Assembly: GCA_017646555.1 (NCBI GenBank)
Contig: JAGCMG010000053.1
Span: forward strand, 1-16,767
DNA length: 16,767 nt
Reading direction: 5' to 3'
Source of the DNA: Clostridia bacterium
GTDB taxonomy: Bacteria; Bacillota; Clostridia; Christensenellales; Borkfalkiaceae
In this document: positions 13,240-16,767 of the stretch, one piece after another
How the letters are laid out: each line of letters opens with the position of its first letter
Position numbering within the stretch: position 1 is the stretch's first letter
Notes under the pieces: generated by a model
The model's database searches: none
What the model was told of the DNA's origin: nothing
The model's input: only the letters and a program-made list of their open reading frames with translations
Program-made: the position numbers and the translations under genes

Positions 13240-16125
13240 ATGAAAAGGTTAAAGGTTTGGCTAATCGCTATCCTTGTCGTAATGACGGCTTTATCAGTTT
13301 TTACGGCTTGTAATGGTAACGAAGAGCCACAAAAACAGCAGTTCACCGTAACTTTTGCTACCGAAAACGCTAATTTTGGCACGGCGATATGTCAAACTTC
13401 GTCGGGGGCAAGCGTAATTTCGGGAACGAAACACCTTGACGGTACGACCTTGAAATTTATTGCCACGGAAAACGACGGCTATGATTTTGACGGTTGGTAT
13501 TCGGGTAGCGAAAAAGTTTCGGCTGAAAAAGTTTATCAAGTGACGGTAAATCAAAACTTGTCGCTCACGGCAAAATTTAAGGCGAAAACTTTCGTTTTTA
13601 ACTTTTTAAGTTCTGATACGAATATGGGTACGGTTTCGGCTGAAAATTCCATTTCAAGCGGGGACTTGGTTGCGTATAATCAAAGCGTAACGCTTAATGC
13701 AACGGCAAAAGTCGGCTACGAATTCGTCGCTTGGAAAAACGGTTCTACTACCGTTAGCAATAGTGCAGAGTTTTCTTTCACTATGCCGAAAGAATCCACT
13801 ACTTTAACTGCTTATTTTAAGATTAGCGAGTTTGTTTTTAATTTCTCGGTAAACGAAGATAAGATGGGTGTAATTTTAGCAGACGGTTATATCAGTGGGG
13901 ATACTTACGAATATAATTCTTCAATCACTTTAACGGCCCAAGAAAAAGAAGGCTACGATTTTGAAGGCTGGTACGAAGGTGAGACTTTAATTAGTGCGGA
14001 AACAACCGTTGACTTTACTATTCCTGCAAACGAATACAGCGTTGTTGCCGTATTTAAGCCGGAAAAGAGATTGGTAACTTTCTACGACGGCTACGAAAAG
14101 TTGGAAACTTTTGAAGTTGACTACGGCACCCCCGTAGAGAAATACGTGTACGAAAAGGAACACCATAATTTCGTTGCTTGGTTTACCGACCCGACTTTCG
14201 CTACACTTTACGATTTTACCAGCGAAGTTACTGTCAACTTTAGCCTTTACGGTCAATATATGCCTACGGAAATTACCTATTCGGTTAAATTTATTAACGA
14301 AGACGGCTCTCCACTTGAAAGTATTGAAACACAAACGATTAACGAAGGCGAAACTTTACAACATATGCCACCTGAACCTTCTAAAGAAGGGCATGACTTT
14401 GCAGGTTGGGTTGCAGAAACGGCAGACGGTACGGAAATTAAATTTGAACAAACCACAACGATTTTTTCTAATTTAATCGTTAAACCTACTTTTTCACCTA
14501 AATCGTTTAGCGTTAAATTCTATTTATCTATTAGTGAAGAATATCAAGTTCAAACGATAAAATATAAAGAAAAAGCAATTAAACCTACTACGCCTCCTAA
14601 AGAAAATGAAAGATTCGTAACTTGGGTATATTTTGACGACACGACGATTGAGTTCAATTTTGATTCGCTCGTTGTAGAAGAAGTTAAACTTCTCGCCGTT
14701 TGGGAAGATATACCAGAAGAAAGTTGCACCGTTACTTTCTATAACGGGACACAACTTTTAGATATTCAAACGGTTGCTAAAGGTGGTAGCGCAACAGCCC
14801 CTTATGTACCTACCGTTGAAGGTAAAACTTTCACGGGTTGGGAAGGTGATTTTAGTCAGGTTGTTAGCGATATTAATATCTACGCGATATTTATCGACAA
14901 CGAATATACGGTAACTTTCGTTGACGCAAGTGGTGAAATCTCTAAGCAAACCGTTCTTCACGGTCAAAGCGCAGTTGCGCCTAATACAAATGAAATTTTT
15001 GAACCGACGGGCAAGGTGTTTGACGGTTGGGACAAGAATTTTGATAATATAACTGCCGATACGGTCGTTACTGCTAAATACGTATTTAAAACTTTCACCG
15101 TTGATTTTGTCGATGGCGAAACGGAAGAAAATATTTACAGCGTTACCGTTGAATACGAAAAAACGCTTGCCGTTCCTGAAACGCCTGACAAACCGGGTTA
15201 TAGTTTCGTCAACTGGTATCCGTCAAAAGAGTTCGATTTACCGTTCGAATTCAAAACCGAAATTACGGGGCCACTAACTCTTTACGGCAAGTTTGAGATT
15301 ATTGAACTTACTAAGTACACGGTAACTTTCGTAACGCCGGCAGGGGACGAAATTAGCGTTCAAGAAGTCGTTGAAGGAAATAGTGCAATCGAGCCGTCTG
15401 CACCAAAAATCGAAGGGTATACTTTCGTTTCTTGGTCGGTTGACTTTAGTGAAATAACTTCTAATTTAGTCGTTACGGCAAATTACGACGCCGTTATTTA
15501 TACCGTTAAATTCTTTACGGAAGACGGCTTAACTCAAATCGGTGAAACGCTTAATATTGCTCACGGCGAAAGCGCAAGCGAATACGCGCCTAACGGACCT
15601 TATATACCTGGTAAAACCTTTATCGGTTGGAATAAAGATATTAGCGTAATTACTAAAAACACCGAAGTTCTTGCCGTATACGCGCTTGAAACTCGCACGG
15701 TTTACTTTGATTATAAAGACGGCTCGGCGCCGGTTGAAGTAGTGGTTGAATACGGTAAATGCGTTTCTATTCCAAGCACTCCGTCAAAACCGGGTAGCGT
15801 ATTTAAGAATTGGTATTTAGAAGGCGAAAGCGAAGAAACGGCGTTCGCGTTTGAAACGCCTATTACAGAAGATATAACGCTCGTTGCAAATTATCAGTCC
15901 CTTGTGGGCGTTGCAGTAGTAACTTTCTACGACCCAAGTGGTAATCAAGTGGGCAATATTCAAGTGGTAGCGTTTGGTCAAAAAATAATGCAACCTGCGC
16001 CTTACGCAAGTGGTTACGTTTGGTGTTTAGATGGCTTTGATGAAGAATTTGATTTTAGCACGATTATAAGTACTGATATCATAACGGAAGAAAATCGCAT
16101 AAACTTATATGCGAAAGAAATATAG
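13240..16125 (+). CDS. Large lipoprotein made of InlB-type B-repeats
   Basis: The 961-residue protein has a signal with lipobox FTAC (Cys24) after MKRLKVWLIAILVVMTALSV, so it should be anchored in the membrane by lipid and not by LPXTG sorting; no C-terminal membrane helix or sortase motif is present. After a short linker it consists of repeats. Three longer ones of about 80 residues start near residues 35, 118 and 198 and share G(Y/F)(D/E)F.(G/A)W. Ten shorter ones of about 65-75 residues start near 278, 348, 423, 495, 556, 619, 693, 754, 819 and 892, with the pattern '(Y)TVTF....G..I..Q.V..G..A..P......G..F.GW......I......V.A.Y'. These are the Listeria-Bacteroides B-repeats (Flg_new type). 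They usually act as rigid surface spacers or adhesive modules; no ligand-binding or enzymatic head domain is visible. AAGGAG (13228-13233) precedes the ATG by six bases. Confidence 0.93.
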   Translation: MKRLKVWLIAILVVMTALSVFTACNGNEEPQKQQFTVTFATENANFGTAICQTSSGASVISGTKHLDGTTLKFIATENDGYDFDGWYSGSEKVSAEKVYQVTVNQNLSLTAKFKAKTFVFNFLSSDTNMGTVSAENSISSGDLVAYNQSVTLNATAKVGYEFVAWKNGSTTVSNSAEFSFTMPKESTTLTAYFKISEFVFNFSVNEDKMGVILADGYISGDTYEYNSSITLTAQEKEGYDFEGWYEGETLISAETTVDFTIPANEYSVVAVFKPEKRLVTFYDGYEKLETFEVDYGTPVEKYVYEKEHHNFVAWFTDPTFATLYDFTSEVTVNFSLYGQYMPTEITYSVKFINEDGSPLESIETQTINEGETLQHMPPEPSKEGHDFAGWVAETADGTEIKFEQTTTIFSNLIVKPTFSPKSFSVKFYLSISEEYQVQTIKYKEKAIKPTTPPKENERFVTWVYFDDTTIEFNFDSLVVEEVKLLAVWEDIPEESCTVTFYNGTQLLDIQTVAKGGSATAPYVPTVEGKTFTGWEGDFSQVVSDINIYAIFIDNEYTVTFVDASGEISKQTVLHGQSAVAPNTNEIFEPTGKVFDGWDKNFDNITADTVVTAKYVFKTFTVDFVDGETEENIYSVTVEYEKTLAVPETPDKPGYSFVNWYPSKEFDLPFEFKTEITGPLTLYGKFEIIELTKYTVTFVTPAGDEISVQEVVEGNSAIEPSAPKIEGYTFVSWSVDFSEITSNLVVTANYDAVIYTVKFFTEDGLTQIGETLNIAHGESASEYAPNGPYIPGKTFIGWNKDISVITKNTEVLAVYALETRTVYFDYKDGSAPVEVVVEYGKCVSIPSTPSKPGSVFKNWYLEGESEETAFAFETPITEDITLVANYQSLVGVAVVTFYDPSGNQVGNIQVVAFGQKIMQPAPYASGYVWCLDGFDEEFDFSTIISTDIITEENRINLYAKEI
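13342..16122 (+). repeat. Thirteen tandem protein-level B-repeats, two subtypes
   Basis: The repeats are visible in protein sequence but strongly diverged at DNA level; I see no long identical DNA blocks. Subtype 1 (three units, 13342 to about 14070) is longer; subtype 2 (ten units, 14071 to the end) is shorter. The last unit (from about 15913) lacks the usual ending and closes with LYAKEI. Confidence 0.85.
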
Positions 16126-16139
16126 TAAGGGGGTAAAAA

Positions 16140-16767
16140 ATGAAAAAATTAGCATTGATATTATTGCTCGTTTTAACGGCAATCCCTTGTTTTGCTTTTT
16201 CTACTACAACCGCGTTTGCTGAAGACGGTAAGCATACCGTATCTTTTTACGTTGACGGCGAACTTCACGAACAATATTTAGTTTCAGACGGTGGGTTTTC
16301 GGATATTCCTGTAACACCCGTTAAAGACGGCGAAATATTTATAGAGTGGCAAGAAAACGGCTCAACTTTCTATTTTTACAATCCTATAACCGAAGATAAA
16401 ACGATAAACGCCGTTTTTGAAAGCCTTGCCGTAGTTTACACGGTAGATTTCGTGGTTGACGGAAATATCGTAAACACTCAAAAAGTGCTTGAAGGTCAAA
16501 CGGTGATTGCGCCGACTTCTGTTGAACTTCCTGAAGGTAAAATTTTAGTCGGTTGGGAAAACTCTGACGATTTACAAACCGTTAATTCAAATATGACGGT
16601 GAACGCGATTTTAGCCGATAAAGAATATACCGTAACGATTTACGGGTTGGACGATATTGTGGTTGATGAAATTACCGTCGTTCACGGCGAAAACGCTATT
16701 TTACCTAACTACGCCGATTATTCTACCGAATATTACACGGCAACGGGTTATTCAAGTACGCCTACGG
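16140..16767 (+). CDS. Secreted B-repeat protein, C-terminus outside window
   Basis: The first 209 codons are present; the gene runs off the right edge. It starts at ATG 16140 with a strong AAGGGGGT site (16127-16134) and lies 14 bases after the lipoprotein gene, with no terminator, so the two are co-transcribed. The signal peptide (about residues 1-27) has a basic start, a long Leu/Ile core and a likely signal peptidase I site AFA before Glu28. It has no convincing lipobox (the only cysteine follows a proline), so anchoring must lie in the missing C-terminus, or the protein is released. Three B-repeats follow: from about residue 33, about 98 (VVYTVDFVV...GKILVGW) and about 161 (KEYTVTIYG...). 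They match the pattern of the upstream lipoprotein, suggesting both belong to one surface structure. Confidence 0.9.
   Translation, partial: MKKLALILLLVLTAIPCFAFSTTTAFAEDGKHTVSFYVDGELHEQYLVSDGGFSDIPVTPVKDGEIFIEWQENGSTFYFYNPITEDKTINAVFESLAVVYTVDFVVDGNIVNTQKVLEGQTVIAPTSVELPEGKILVGWENSDDLQTVNSNMTVNAILADKEYTVTIYGLDDIVVDEITVVHGENAILPNYADYSTEYYTATGYSSTPT

Noticed and set aside
13987..14334. Minus-strand open frames across the B-repeat gene
   Set aside because: Several long antisense frames exist there only because the repeat gene has few complementary stop codons; none has a start signal or a recognisable product.
13240..16767. Defence or toxin system in the repeat-protein region
   Set aside because: No nuclease, kinase, pore or immunity domain is visible; the content is only signal peptides and B-repeats.

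Overview
The window looks like chromosome from an uncultured low-G+C Gram-positive bacterium (Bacillota, probably Clostridia). The evidence is AT-rich DNA, strong purine-rich ribosome binding sites, canonical sigma-A promoters with 17-base spacers, a lysine riboswitch ahead of diaminopimelate genes, lipoprotein signal peptides and tandem InlB-type B-repeat proteins. The exact lineage cannot be read from the sequence; a gut Christensenellales-like organism is only a guess.

Bases 1-4813 are a replication-origin neighbourhood. A truncated rsmG reads leftward. An AT-rich gene-free stretch (269-717) with DnaA-box-like sites follows. Then come dnaN, rpmH, rnpA, yidD, yidC and jag, all rightward, with very tight spacing from rnpA to jag. 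These are the housekeeping genes usually found around oriC, but dnaA is not between the putative origin and dnaN, and the rpmH-to-jag block points the same way as dnaN. YidC carries an extra extracytoplasmic segment of about 150 residues.

Bases 4834-9592 are read leftward. A lysine-biosynthesis operon dapA-dapB-lysA starts from a consensus promoter, passes through an L-box lysine riboswitch with its own terminator, and ends at an intrinsic terminator. A separate monocistronic GH1 beta-glucosidase gene follows with its own promoter and terminator; that terminator faces the terminator of jag.

Bases 9665-13075 are read rightward: a flavin reductase-like protein, two unrecognised lipoproteins of about 270 residues that may be distant paralogues, and an extended SDR (NAD-dependent epimerase/reductase). 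Terminator-like hairpins separate several of these.

Bases 13158-16767 hold a surface module. A 961-residue lipoprotein is built almost wholly of 13 B-type repeats, and immediately downstream lies a second secreted B-repeat protein that runs off the window. They share one promoter region with a palindrome in the leader.

I found no tRNA, rRNA, CRISPR array, insertion sequence, phage gene or recognisable defence system. Most of the window is ordinary. The points worth a second look are the dnaA-less origin layout, the apparently leaderless rsmG, the YidC insertion, and the lipoprotein/B-repeat cluster.
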